Below are positions 56,801 to 64,000 of a stretch of 64,000 nt of DNA, piece by piece. Position 1 is the first letter of the stretch. Each line of letters begins with the position of its first letter. The position numbers were made by a program, and so were the translations under genes. The stretch is from an uncultured Myxococcales bacterium. Its GTDB lineage: Bacteria > Myxococcota_A > UBA9042. The notes beneath the pieces were generated by a model. The model was not told where the DNA came from. It saw only the letters and a program-made list of their open reading frames with translations, and did not search any database. The DNA lies in assembly GCA_903883645.1 (NCBI GenBank), contig CAISBR010000244.1, positions 1-64,000 on the forward strand, given 5' to 3'.

Positions 56801-59453
56801 AGCCGTCCGCATTGACCGAGACGCACTTGCCGGTGGGCGTGTCGCACTTCTCAGTGGTGCAGATGTTGCTGTCGATCGGGCAGTCGACGTCGGCCTTGCA
56901 CGGCTTGGTGCAGTTGGGGATGGCCGAGAACATGCACTTGCCGGTCACGGTGTCGCAGCTATCGGTGGTACAAACGTCGCCGTCGTCGCAGGGGATGGCG
57001 CTGCCGCCGCACTTGCCGCCGGTGCAGGCATCGGGGTTGGTGCAGAGGTTGCCGTCGTCGCAGGCGGTGGCGTCGGCGAGGTTGGCGGTCAGGCACTTGC
57101 CGGTGGTCTTGTCGCACGAGTCGGTGGTGCAGGGGTTGCTGTCGTTGCACACCGCGGCGGCGCCCGAGACGCACTTGCCCGCGGCGCATCCATCGCCCAC
57201 CGTGCACAAGTCGCCGTCGTTGCAGGCCGTTTGGTCGGCAACGGCGGCGTTGACGCACTTGCCCGTTACGGGGTCGCACGAATCGGCGGTGCATTCGTTG
57301 TTGTCGTCGCAGCCCGATGCCGTGCCGGGCGTACACTTGCCGCCCAAGCAGCTGTCTTTGGCGGTGCAGGCGTTGCCGTCGTCGCAGGTCGCGCCATCGG
57401 CAGGGGTGACCGCGCACTTGCCAGCGGTGCAAGTCTCGTTCGTGCAAGGGTTGTTGTCGTTGCAGTCGGCGGACGAGCCGCAGTTGCCGCCGCAGCCGAC
57501 GATGGGCTTGGCGATGCACGTACCGCTGGTCGAGTCGCACAAGTCGTTCGTGCAAGGGTCTTTATCGTCGCAGACGATGTTGGTCGAGGTGCACTGGCCG
57601 GCCTTGCACAGGTCGGGGGTGGTGCAGGCGTTGCCGTCGGTGCAGGTTGCGCCGTCGTCGTTGGTCGCTAGGCAGCCGCTGGCCGGGTCGCAACTATCTT
57701 TGGTGCAAGGATTCTTGTCGTCGCAGACCACCGTAGCGCCGGCGCAGGTGCCCGCAGTGCAGATGTCGCCGCTCGTGCAGGCTGAGCCGTCGTCGCAGCT
57801 CTTGCCGTCGTTGGGGGTCGAGTAGCACTTGCCGTCTTTGCACGCGTCGACCGTGCAGGGCTTGCCGTCGTCGCAATTCTGTAGAGCGCCCGAGCACTTG
57901 CCAGCCCCGCATACGTCGCCGCTGGTGCACAAGTCGCCGTCGTCGCAGCTGGCGGTGTTGTTGACCGCGGCGCACTGGCCGTCGACGCAGGCGTCGTTGG
58001 TGCACGGATTGCCGTCGTCGCAGGTCACGGCCTTGCCGGCGCACTGACTAGCGACGCAGGAGTCGCCATTGGTGCAGGCGTTGCCGTCGTCGCACGCGGC
58101 GGTGTTGGCCGTAAAGACGCAGTTGCCGGCCAGGCAGGCGTCGTCGGTGCAGATGTTGTTGTCGGTGCAGGCAATCGCCGTGCCCGCGCACGCGCCGCTC
58201 TGGCAGGTGTCCTTCTCGGTGCAGGCATTGCCGTCGTCGCAGCTCGCGCCGCTGGCGGGGGCGTACACACACTTGGCGGCCACACAGGTGTCGGCAGTGC
58301 AAGCATTTTTGTCGTTGCAGTCGCCGTCGACCGTGCACTCTAGGTTGCAGCCCGCGACCGGCGTGGTGACGCACTTGCCGCTGGCCTTGTCGCACGCATC
58401 GGTGGTGCAGGGGCTGTTGTCGGTGCAAATCAGCGCGGTGCCGACGCACTCACCCTTGGCGCATTCGTCTTTCTCGGTGCACAGGTCGCCGTCGTCGCAC
58501 ACGCTGGCGTCGGCCAGGGCGGTGCTTACGCACTTACCAGTGGTCGCGTCACAACTATCTGCAGTACAAGGCTTGTTGTCATCGCACGACACCGCCGTGC
58601 CGATGCAAGCGCCCTTTTGGCAAGCGTCGCCCGAGGTGCACAGATTGCCGTCGTCGCACGCGGTCGCATCGGCCTTGGGGGCAGAGATGCAGGCGCCCGC
58701 CACCGCATCGCAGGTGTCGGCGGTGCAGGTGTTGCCGTCGTCGCAGTCCGCGTTGACCTTGCACGCGGCCGCACAGCCAACCGCAGGCGCAAACACGCAG
58801 GCGCCGGTGGTGGGGTCGCAGGTGTCCGTGGTGCAGGTGTCGGCGTCTTCGCACTTCTTGACGCTGCCGATGCACTCGCCTGCGGCGCACGCGGCGCTGG
58901 CGGCACACAAGTCGGCGACTTGGCAGCTATTGCCATCGGCAACGGCCACGACTTCGCAGGCTCCGGCGTTGCACTTGGCCTCGTGGCACTGCGTCAGCTT
59001 GACCAACTTGGCGCAGTCCACATCGCTGACACACTGGGCGGTGGTCGCGTCGTCGGCAATATCGGCAGCGACGTCAGCGTCGGCCGTGTCGGGCTGGTCG
59101 GTCGTCGAGTCGGGCGGAACGTCCACAAACTCGTCGGGCGGAACATCGGGTTGCTGGATATCGGTTTGGTCGGTCGCGCCATCGGCCACGAACGTGTCGC
59201 CAGGCTCGGCATCCGGGGTCACCGTGGTATCGCTGCCGACATCGCTGCCCGCAAGGTCGGTGGCCACATCGCCCGTATTGGTGTCTGCGGTCGCGTCAGT
59301 GGGCGCACCGATGATGCTTTGGTCGTCGCCGCAACTGGCAAGAACGAGGGAGGCCGCGAGCAAGGCTGCCCAAAGCGCGCCAAAACCCCGGAGCGCCGGA
59401 GTCAAGGCATTCGCACAACAGTCCGTGTTTGATTTCAAAGTCTTCGCCGACAT
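53802..59453 (-). CDS. Giant lipoprotein of about 60 Cys-rich CTDC-type repeats
   Basis: 1,883 residues from the ATG at 59453 (TTGGAGGACTGCG before it). The signal ends in a lipobox SLVLASC with Cys41. Residues 42 to about 150 are Asp/Thr/Pro-rich linker (DVPPDSTTDQPDTADADVAA). The rest is about 60 copies of CxDxNxCTxDxC units of about 28 residues, for example CNDNNPCTNDAC then GKCV. Each unit has four or more Cys and several Asp/Asn, which suggests disulphide-rich, possibly calcium-bound repeats. The pattern resembles the Dictyostelium CTDC matrix-protein repeat family. Units alternate 12- and 13-residue cores. It is probably exported and anchored in the outer membrane; the function may be structural or adhesive. 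Confidence 0.9.
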   Translation of the reverse strand: MSAKTLKSNTDCCANALTPALRGFGALWAALLAASLVLASCGDDQSIIGAPTDATADTNTGDVATDLAGSDVGSDTTVTPDAEPGDTFVADGATDQTDIQQPDVPPDEFVDVPPDSTTDQPDTADADVAADIADDATTAQCVSDVDCAKLVKLTQCHEAKCNAGACEVVAVADGNSCQVADLCAASAACAAGECIGSVKKCEDADTCTTDTCDPTTGACVFAPAVGCAAACKVNADCDDGNTCTADTCDAVAGACISAPKADATACDDGNLCTSGDACQKGACIGTAVSCDDNKPCTADSCDATTGKCVSTALADASVCDDGDLCTEKDECAKGECVGTALICTDNSPCTTDACDKASGKCVTTPVAGCNLECTVDGDCNDKNACTADTCVAAKCVYAPASGASCDDGNACTEKDTCQSGACAGTAIACTDNNICTDDACLAGNCVFTANTAACDDGNACTNGDSCVASQCAGKAVTCDDGNPCTNDACVDGQCAAVNNTASCDDGDLCTSGDVCGAGKCSGALQNCDDGKPCTVDACKDGKCYSTPNDGKSCDDGSACTSGDICTAGTCAGATVVCDDKNPCTKDSCDPASGCLATNDDGATCTDGNACTTPDLCKAGQCTSTNIVCDDKDPCTNDLCDSTSGTCIAKPIVGCGGNCGSSADCNDNNPCTNETCTAGKCAVTPADGATCDDGNACTAKDSCLGGKCTPGTASGCDDNNECTADSCDPVTGKCVNAAVADQTACNDGDLCTVGDGCAAGKCVSGAAAVCNDSNPCTTDSCDKTTGKCLTANLADATACDDGNLCTNPDACTGGKCGGSAIPCDDGDVCTTDSCDTVTGKCMFSAIPNCTKPCKADVDCPIDSNICTTEKCDTPTGKCVSVNADGSPCSDGNPCTTDACGTGKCVGTAIVCDDKNPCTNDACDPATGKCIAPAGADNTPCDDTNPCTLVDACKAGVCTGGSPKNCDDGDACTADSCDTASGKCVNSAIPGCGVQCIVDIDCNDGNVCTTEKCIAGKCISGLADGTACDDTNACTAGDVCKAAKCVPGIAKVCNDNNACTSDSCDTATANCLFANVTNGTLCSDGDPCTLTDVCATGKCAGKAVVCNDNNACTIDACNSNTGTCVFTATTCNQCNNVGQCNDNNACTTDACTNNACVHTTLNGTACSDNNLCTSADTCKSGVCFGTAVVCNDNNPCTNDTCTASTGNCAVTPGTNGLPCSDGNSCTTVDTCTAGACMGASPVACDDKDACTIDSCDTASGKCVFTAVVGCGGNCATAADCNDKNGCTADTCVGAKCANTFINGAACSDGNACTISDACLNGTCVGNTVTCNDNKVCTTDSCSATTGACVYANVTNGTLCSDGNACTTADACNNGNCAATAKNCNDNDACTTDSCNVASGACVNTAIVPCGNNCNQNNQCDDNNPCTNDACANGKCAHTNNTANCNDANPCTNQDVCGGGICKGTAVVCNDNNVCTNDNCNANNGNCVYTSAPAGGTCSDNNACTVDDLCSLGVCKGSLANCDDANVCTTDSCVVATGVCAHAAIAGCGSQCKADIDCNDNNTCTSEVCTTGACVVTKLTGTTCSDGIACTWGEACANGVCQGAKITVCNDNNPCTSDACDAKTGGCVMTANTAACTDGNACTTGDVCASGKCTGSAVVCNDNNPCTLDNCNTGNGTCQFQNLQTCNANCTTDANCNDNNVCTSDACIGGKCVMTYLDGSACTDNNNCTQKDACISGTCKGTALVCDDNNPCTSNNCVAAYGVCSYPQIFGCAAGCVQNSDCNDNYTCTLDVCNTLNGQCINQTLAGCNPLPPCKANTDCTDNNVCTTDLCNTTTGACLFVPLTGCNPNQQCKIDADCNDNNKCTIDSCNTFNSSCIHVTLAGCVP
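53830..58860 (-). repeat. Coding tandem repeat array (CTDC units, A-B-A-B-A super-repeat)
   Basis: Within the gene the core CxDxxxCTxDxC (type A) alternates with CxDxxxCTxxDxC (type B). Super-units A-B-A-B-A run consecutively at least five times in the central and C-terminal array; each is introduced by a linker of the form GCxxxCxxxxDC (for example CGNNCNQNNQCDD). The first third has longer A/B alternations, and the last three units are A type with no B. At DNA level the motif TTGTTGTCGTTGCA recurs on the plus strand. Confidence 0.85.
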
Positions 59454-59640
59454 CGCAGTCCTCCAAGTAGAGCGCGATGGTCGCCAGTCATGCCGCAAAA
59501 GCCAGCACCGCCCCCCATCGCTGCCGCCATGGTGCCCGATCCTTGGGGGGTGCGCAAGAAATGCGAAACCTATCTTCACATGCAGAACAGCCGCTTACCA
59601 TGTATGGCGTTTTGTAAGCAGCGATCGCCTTGCGCTAGGC

Positions 59641-60282
59641 TCAGTCCTCGTCGTCGTAATCGTCGCTCGCCAGGTCCGCACGCGCCTCGGCGATGCGGTC
59701 TACGACCTTGCGCACCCGCGACCGCGTCCCCGCCATGGCATCTTGCATCGCGTCTTGCACGGCATCTTGCACCGCCGACAGCGCGCTCTCTTGCCGCTGG
59801 CCTTGGTGCTCCGTCGCATCCTTGGTCTTGGCGTTCGGCTTGGGCTTGCTCGCCACAGGCTTCTTCTTTGGCTTTGCGGGGGCACTCTTTGTCGCCGTGC
59901 GCTTTGGCGCCGCCCGCGACTTGATTTGCGAGCTCAGCGTGCCGTCGGGGTTCGGCACAAAGCGCACTTCGGTACGAATCTCGAACGATACCGACGTCAG
60001 CACTTTGCGAATCTCTTCCGAAAGATTCAGCGTGGTCAAGAACTGCTGCATCTCGCGGGCCACAATCTCGACGGCTTCGCGCTTGGTGGTGTCGACCGCT
60101 TGCGTCGCCGACTGCACCACCGACTGCACCAGCTCCTTGGGCAGCAGACTGCCAAACAGCCGCTTGGCGTCGTCGTCGCTTTGCAGCAGCACGTTCACGC
60201 TGCGCTCGACCGCGCGCCGCACCATGTCGGGCAGGTGGCGTCCTTCGTCTTCTTTGCCTTCGCGGCGGTCTCCGAATGCCAT
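59641..60282 (-). CDS. Conserved-looking hypothetical protein with Lys-rich disordered tail
   Basis: 213 residues from the ATG at 60282 (AAAGGGAGTCGGT before it). The first 130 residues are helical with heptad-like spacing (RRAVERSVNVLLQSDD, LVQSVVQSATQAVDTTKREA, EEIRKVLTSVSFEIRTEVRF). Residues about 135-170 are Lys/Pro/Ala-rich (KPKKKPVASKPKPNAK), like a histone or phasin tail. An amphipathic helix and an acidic end (DDYDDED) follow. I do not recognise the family. DNA or granule surface binding is possible, but that is a guess from composition. It lies 53 bp after the uvrA stop on the same strand. Confidence 0.65.
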   Translation of the reverse strand: MAFGDRREGKEDEGRHLPDMVRRAVERSVNVLLQSDDDAKRLFGSLLPKELVQSVVQSATQAVDTTKREAVEIVAREMQQFLTTLNLSEEIRKVLTSVSFEIRTEVRFVPNPDGTLSSQIKSRAAPKRTATKSAPAKPKKKPVASKPKPNAKTKDATEHQGQRQESALSAVQDAVQDAMQDAMAGTRSRVRKVVDRIAEARADLASDDYDDED

Positions 60283-60334
60283 ACCGACTCCCTTTCGTGG
60301 TCCAAAGCACACGGTAGGCGGGCTGCGGGCTACG

Positions 60335-63300
60335 TCAAGCGCTCACCCGCTGCAGCGCCCGCCGGGTCGGCACATCCGGTCCGCTCGCCAGCAGCACGGC
60401 CGGCGGTCCCTCAAAGGTCACTTTGCCACCGCGAATGCCCGCGCCGGGCCCCAGGTCGACCAGCCAGTCGGCCTGGGCGGCGATGCCCAAGTGGTGCTCG
60501 ATGACAATCACGGTATCGCCGCGATCAACCAAATCCTGCAGCACAGTCAGCAGCTTATCCACATCGCGCAGATGCAGCCCGGTAGAAGGCTCGTCGAGCA
60601 CGTAGACCGTCTCGCTGCGGCGCTTCTTAGCAAGTTCTGTAATAATCTTAATACGCTGCGCCTCACCACCCGAGAGACTGTGGCTACCCTGCCCCAGCGT
60701 CAAGTAGCCGAGCCCCATGCGGACGGCGAGCTCAAGGGGGGCGGCAATCGCACGGACGTGGGCAAAGTGCTCGGCGGCCTCGGCCAGCGACATGGCCAGC
60801 ACATCCGCGATCGTGGCTCCCTTAAACTTGACCGCCAGCACGTGATCGGCATAGCGCCGGCCGCCACATTGGTCGCACGCGATGTGGGTCGCCGGCAAAA
60901 ATGACATCTCGACGCGCAGTTCGCCCGTCCCCTGGCACGAAGGGCAGCGCCCCGCCTCAAGGTTGTACGAAAACGCCGCAGCATCCAGACCGGCGAGCTT
61001 GGCCTCGGGCTGCTTGGCAAATACCTGGCGCAGGGGATCGAAGATGCCAATATAAGTGGCTGGACACGAACGCGAAGTGCGGCCGATGGGCGACTGGTCG
61101 ATCTCGACAATGCGGCCCAGGGTCTCGAGCCCGTCGATGGCGGCGACTTCGGCATTGCCAGCGAAGACTTCGGGGCGACGCTCGCGGGCGGTTAGCCCCA
61201 AATTGCCAAGCGGCACAAGCAGATCGCGCACTAGGGTCGACTTGCCCGAACCCGACACGCCAGTGACCACATTGAAGCGGCCGCGCACGAAATTCGCCGT
61301 TACTTCTTCTAGGTTATTGCGCCTCGCCCCCCGCACCGTCAGACGCGGCACCTCGCCGCCCACCGGCCGCACCGCCGCCACCTGCAGCCCGCTCGCTGCG
61401 TGCAAAGCCCGCCCCGTAGGCGAAGTTTCGCAGGCTAAAAGCCCAGCCAGATCACCTTGATACAAGACCTGCCCACCCTCGCGACCGCCCGACGGCCCCA
61501 GTTCGACCAGGTGGTCGGCGCGGCGGATGGTCTCTTCGTCGTGCTCGACCACCAGCAGGCCGTTGCCGCGCGCCACTAGCTCGCGCATAGCCTGCAAAAC
61601 TAGCTGATTATCCTCGGGATGCAGGCCAATCGTCGGTTCATCGAGCACGTACAATGCCCCCCGCAGGTTCGACGCCAGCTGCGCCGCTAGCCGGAGCCGC
61701 TGGCTCTCGCCACCCGACAGGGTCACCGCGCCGCGCGACAGGGCCAAGTAGTCGAGGCCAAGCCGCAGCATCAACGCGCATTTACTGCGCAATTCGGGTA
61801 GCAGCGCCTCGTAGGTCTGCTGCAGGGCGCCGCTGAATTGCAGGCCGGCGAGCCAGTCGAGCAGCTGCGCCGGGCCCAGGTCGAGCAGCGCCGGCAGCGG
61901 CATACCCGCGAGAGTAACCGAATTTGCTTGAGGTTTTAGACGCCTCCCCGAGCACTCGGGGCAAGCTTGCTGCTGGCGCTCGGCATCCGTCTGCACGGTC
62001 TCGCCGCCGTCGGGCATTGCGGCGCGGGCCAGGTCTTCCGTCGAGCGCCCATCGGCCGGATTTCCGCGTTTCTTCTTGGTACTCGGCGGCTCGCGCCACA
62101 CGCCCGTGCCCTCGCAGCGCGCGCACCAGCCCACCGGCGAAGTGAAGGAAAACCATCGCGGATCCGGCGCTTCGACCGACTTGTCACAGCGGCCGCAGTG
62201 GCGACGCAAGCTCCAAGGCAAAAGCGGCTCGGCCGGGCTGCGACTGCCGATGGTGCCGTCGCCCAACGCCAACGCCGTCTCGACGACCTGCGCCACCCGC
62301 TTGGCATCGGCCAATTCCTCTGGGGTTAAGCGGGCTACCACGTAGTCGATGTCGTGCGGGGCGAAGCGACGCAGCGGCGGAACGGCGGCCAGCGCACACA
62401 GGCTGCCGTCGATATGAACCCAGGCGTGGCCCAGCTGCCGAGCTTTCTCTACGATATCGCGGTGATGACCCTTGCGACCCCGGACCACGGGCGCGGTGAC
62501 ATACACGGCCGGCGCGCCGCGGTACCGCTCGGCGAGCGCTAGCGCCACCGCCGCCGCCGACTGTCCCGACACTGCGCCACCACAATGAGGACACTGCTGA
62601 TTTCCACAGCGAGCATACAGAAGCCGCAGGTACGGCAGCACGTCCGTCAGGGTCGCCACGGTCGAGCGCAGGCCGCCGCGGGTGGTGCGCTGGGCAATCG
62701 CCACCGTGGGCGGCAGTCCGGTGATGCGGTCGACGTCGGGCGCACTCGCCGGCGGCAGATATTGGCGCGCATAGGGCGATAAACAATCGAGAAAACGCCG
62801 CTGCCCCTCAGCAAAAACCAGGTCGAAGGCGAGCGACGACTTGCCCGAGCCCGACAGGCCCGTAACCACCGTCAGGCGATCGCGGGGCAAGTCGATGTCG
62901 ATATTGCGCAAATTGTGCACACGGGCGCCGCGCACCTCGATGCAGCCGGGGTCGCGCTCGGCGTTTTCTTCGCCCAGGCCCGGCGTGGCGGCATAGCGGT
63001 GCTCCCGCTTGTATTGCCTAAGGAAACGACCGGTCGGCGAGTCGAGCAGCGCCCGCAGCCCGGCCGGCGGCCCCTGATAGACCACATGGCCGCCACCGGG
63101 ACCGCCCTCGGGGCCCAATTCTACAAGATGATCCGCGGCGTCCAGCAGATCGAGCTGGTGTTCGACCAGCACCACGGTGTTGCCCGCCGCCACCAGCCGC
63201 CGCAGCGCGGCCAAAAGTACCGATACGTCGTGCAAGTGCAGCCCGGTCGAGGGCTCGTCGAGCAAGAAAAGTGCATTACTGGTGCGCGCTTGCAGCAAGT

Positions 63301-64000
63301 GCCAGGCGATCTTGACCCTCTGCAATTCGCCGCCCGACAGGGTCGACAGCGACTGCCCCAGGCGCAGGTAGCCCAAGCCCAGCTCGGCCAGGGCCTGGGC
63401 CGGACCGGCCAAACTCTTGTCATCGCTGAACATTTCGGCCAGATCGGCCGCAGTCCGCTCTAAGAAGGCCGCTGCATCCAGGCCGCGGTGCCGCACCTGT
63501 AGGGTCGCCGCGGCAAAGCGCTTGCCCTCGCACAGCTCGCAAGTAGCCTGTACGTCAGACAAAAACTGCATGTCGACCGTTTCGACGCCCAGCCCCTCAC
63601 ACGCCGGGCAACGGCCACCCTCGCGGTTAAAGCTAAAGGTCGCGGTGGTATAGCCGCGCTGCACGGCCAGGGGCTCGGCGGCCAAGCGAGCGCGAATCAC
63701 GTCCCAAATCTTTAGGTAAGTGGCGCAGTTGGCCCGTGTCGAACCGGGCGGCAGCTCTTGATCGACCAGCACCACTTGCTTAATCGACTCAGCCCCTTGC
63801 AGACCCGCGCACGCCCCCGGCTCGTCGGTCGGCTCGCCGCGCAGGCGCAACAGACTGCGGTACAACACTTCTTCGATAAGCGTCGACTTGCCCGAGCCCG
63901 ATACGCCGCACACGGCATTGAGCGCACCCAGCTGCAAGTGCACATCTTGGCCGCGCAGATTGCGGGCTGTAGGCGACAGAATACTCAGAGTTCCAAAGGG
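60335..64000 (-). CDS. uvrA: Over-length UvrA (tandem UvrA-like units), N-terminus off the right edge
   Basis: 1,221 residues are visible. The frame is open to the window end, and the residues before the GTG at 63943 ([14 protein letters not shown]) continue the same domain, so 64000 is a truncation and not a start. Three ABC modules are seen: Walker [10 protein letters not shown] twice and GLSGSGKSS once, and three signature motifs (LSGGE). Four Cys-x2-Cys regions ([48 protein letters not shown]) are UvrA zinc modules. A normal UvrA has two ABC modules in about 940 residues; here the C-terminal half of one unit is followed by a whole second unit. It recognises DNA damage for UvrB loading. 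Confidence 0.9.
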   Translation of the reverse strand, partial: PFGTLSILSPTARNLRGQDVHLQLGALNAVCGVSGSGKSTLIEEVLYRSLLRLRGEPTDEPGACAGLQGAESIKQVVLVDQELPPGSTRANCATYLKIWDVIRARLAAEPLAVQRGYTTATFSFNREGGRCPACEGLGVETVDMQFLSDVQATCELCEGKRFAAATLQVRHRGLDAAAFLERTAADLAEMFSDDKSLAGPAQALAELGLGYLRLGQSLSTLSGGELQRVKIAWHLLQARTSNALFLLDEPSTGLHLHDVSVLLAALRRLVAAGNTVVLVEHQLDLLDAADHLVELGPEGGPGGGHVVYQGPPAGLRALLDSPTGRFLRQYKREHRYAATPGLGEENAERDPGCIEVRGARVHNLRNIDIDLPRDRLTVVTGLSGSGKSSLAFDLVFAEGQRRFLDCLSPYARQYLPPASAPDVDRITGLPPTVAIAQRTTRGGLRSTVATLTDVLPYLRLLYARCGNQQCPHCGGAVSGQSAAAVALALAERYRGAPAVYVTAPVVRGRKGHHRDIVEKARQLGHAWVHIDGSLCALAAVPPLRRFAPHDIDYVVARLTPEELADAKRVAQVVETALALGDGTIGSRSPAEPLLPWSLRRHCGRCDKSVEAPDPRWFSFTSPVGWCARCEGTGVWREPPSTKKKRGNPADGRSTEDLARAAMPDGGETVQTDAERQQQACPECSGRRLKPQANSVTLAGMPLPALLDLGPAQLLDWLAGLQFSGALQQTYEALLPELRSKCALMLRLGLDYLALSRGAVTLSGGESQRLRLAAQLASNLRGALYVLDEPTIGLHPEDNQLVLQAMRELVARGNGLLVVEHDEETIRRADHLVELGPSGGREGGQVLYQGDLAGLLACETSPTGRALHAASGLQVAAVRPVGGEVPRLTVRGARRNNLEEVTANFVRGRFNVVTGVSGSGKSTLVRDLLVPLGNLGLTARERRPEVFAGNAEVAAIDGLETLGRIVEIDQSPIGRTSRSCPATYIGIFDPLRQVFAKQPEAKLAGLDAAAFSYNLEAGRCPSCQGTGELRVEMSFLPATHIACDQCGGRRYADHVLAVKFKGATIADVLAMSLAEAAEHFAHVRAIAAPLELAVRMGLGYLTLGQGSHSLSGGEAQRIKIITELAKKRRSETVYVLDEPSTGLHLRDVDKLLTVLQDLVDRGDTVIVIEHHLGIAAQADWLVDLGPGAGIRGGKVTFEGPPAVLLASGPDVPTRRALQRVSA

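Noticed and set aside
53830-58860. Regular short repeats suggesting a CRISPR array
   Set aside because: The repeats are in frame and vary by codon, with no constant repeat or unique spacers. They encode the protein repeat.
59461-59640. Additional small gene between the repeat lipoprotein and the Lys-rich protein
   Set aside because: The 187-bp gap has no coding-like frame with a ribosome site. I see nothing there beyond a likely promoter region.
53829-60504. Very long plus-strand open frames (855, 798 and 811 residues) opposite the repeat lipoprotein
   Set aside because: They are the antisense of the CTDC repeat array. The repeat codons (GAC, AAC, TGC) rarely create stops on the other strand, and the products are monotonous Val/Gln/Leu/His-rich. 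The reverse-strand gene has a lipobox, ribosome site and clear repeat protein.
63943-64000. GTG at 63943 as the start of uvrA
   Set aside because: The frame continues without a stop, and the preceding residues match the UvrA strand before Walker A, so the gene is cut by the window edge.

Overview
The window is GC-rich bacterial chromosome, densely packed with genes. Several features point to a myxobacterial or other deltaproteobacterial lineage (Myxococcota-like). These are a MYXO-CTERM-style C-terminal tag at about 25.3 kb, very large Cys-rich and Asp-rich lipoproteins, MopE-like metal-binding repeats (CDGLDNDCNG), thrombospondin type-3-like Asp repeats, a mevalonate-pathway gene cluster, and an FHA-GAF-cyclase signalling protein. 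I cannot place it below phylum level from the sequence alone. No rRNA, tRNA, CRISPR array, IS element or prophage was recognised.

Layout. 1-5.8 kb: the start of moeA (cut by the left edge), an AsnB-type amidotransferase, a divergent glycosyltransferase, a histidine phosphatase and a hexapeptide acyltransferase. 5.4-8.5 kb: an NTF2-like protein and a Lon-family protease on the minus strand. 8.6-12.2 kb: a nucleotide-sugar decarboxylase, then a zinc cassette (Fur/Zur regulator, candidate operator, outer-membrane porin-like protein, ZnuA-like binding protein). 12.2-14.9 kb: valS of archaeal type. 14.9-16.1 kb: a HupE/UreJ-like membrane protein. 16.2-21.2 kb: the lower mevalonate pathway as one operon (type 2 IPP isomerase, mevalonate kinase, diphosphomevalonate decarboxylase, phosphomevalonate kinase, polyprenyl diphosphate synthase). 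21.2-30.4 kb: an adenylate/guanylate cyclase, a membrane metallopeptidase, a MYXO-CTERM protein, an M20 amidohydrolase, a DUF1345 membrane protein and a degenerate rhomboid-fold protein. 30.5-36.3 kb: leuS, then minus-strand comM-recA-ssb. 36.5-42.7 kb: two large lipoproteins with a small histidine-kinase-like ATPase between them. 42.8-53.7 kb: glmS followed by a tight purine operon, purM-purL-purQ-purH-purD/purN(fused)-purF. 53.8-59.5 kb: one minus-strand gene for a 1,883-residue lipoprotein made of about 60 Cys-rich CTDC-type repeats. 59.6-64 kb: a small Lys-rich protein and an over-length UvrA that runs off the right edge.

How genes work together. The mevalonate operon carries mevalonate to C15/C20-type prenyl diphosphates, but HMG-CoA synthase and reductase are not in the window. 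The purine operon covers PRPP to IMP except the PurE/K/C/B steps. Its PurL is neither the long form nor paired here with a PurS gene. GlmS, PurQ, PurF and AsnB are all glutamine amidotransferases. The zinc cassette looks self-contained, with a regulator, its likely binding site, an outer-membrane protein and a periplasmic zinc-binding protein.

The most unusual items are the 60-repeat CTDC lipoprotein with its A-B-A-B-A super-repeat, the symmetrical GTATCA/TGATAC array at 36.43-36.46 kb, the rhomboid-like protein lacking catalytic residues, the PurD-PurN fusion, the membrane gluzincin with a MYXO-CTERM neighbour, and the multi-ABC UvrA.
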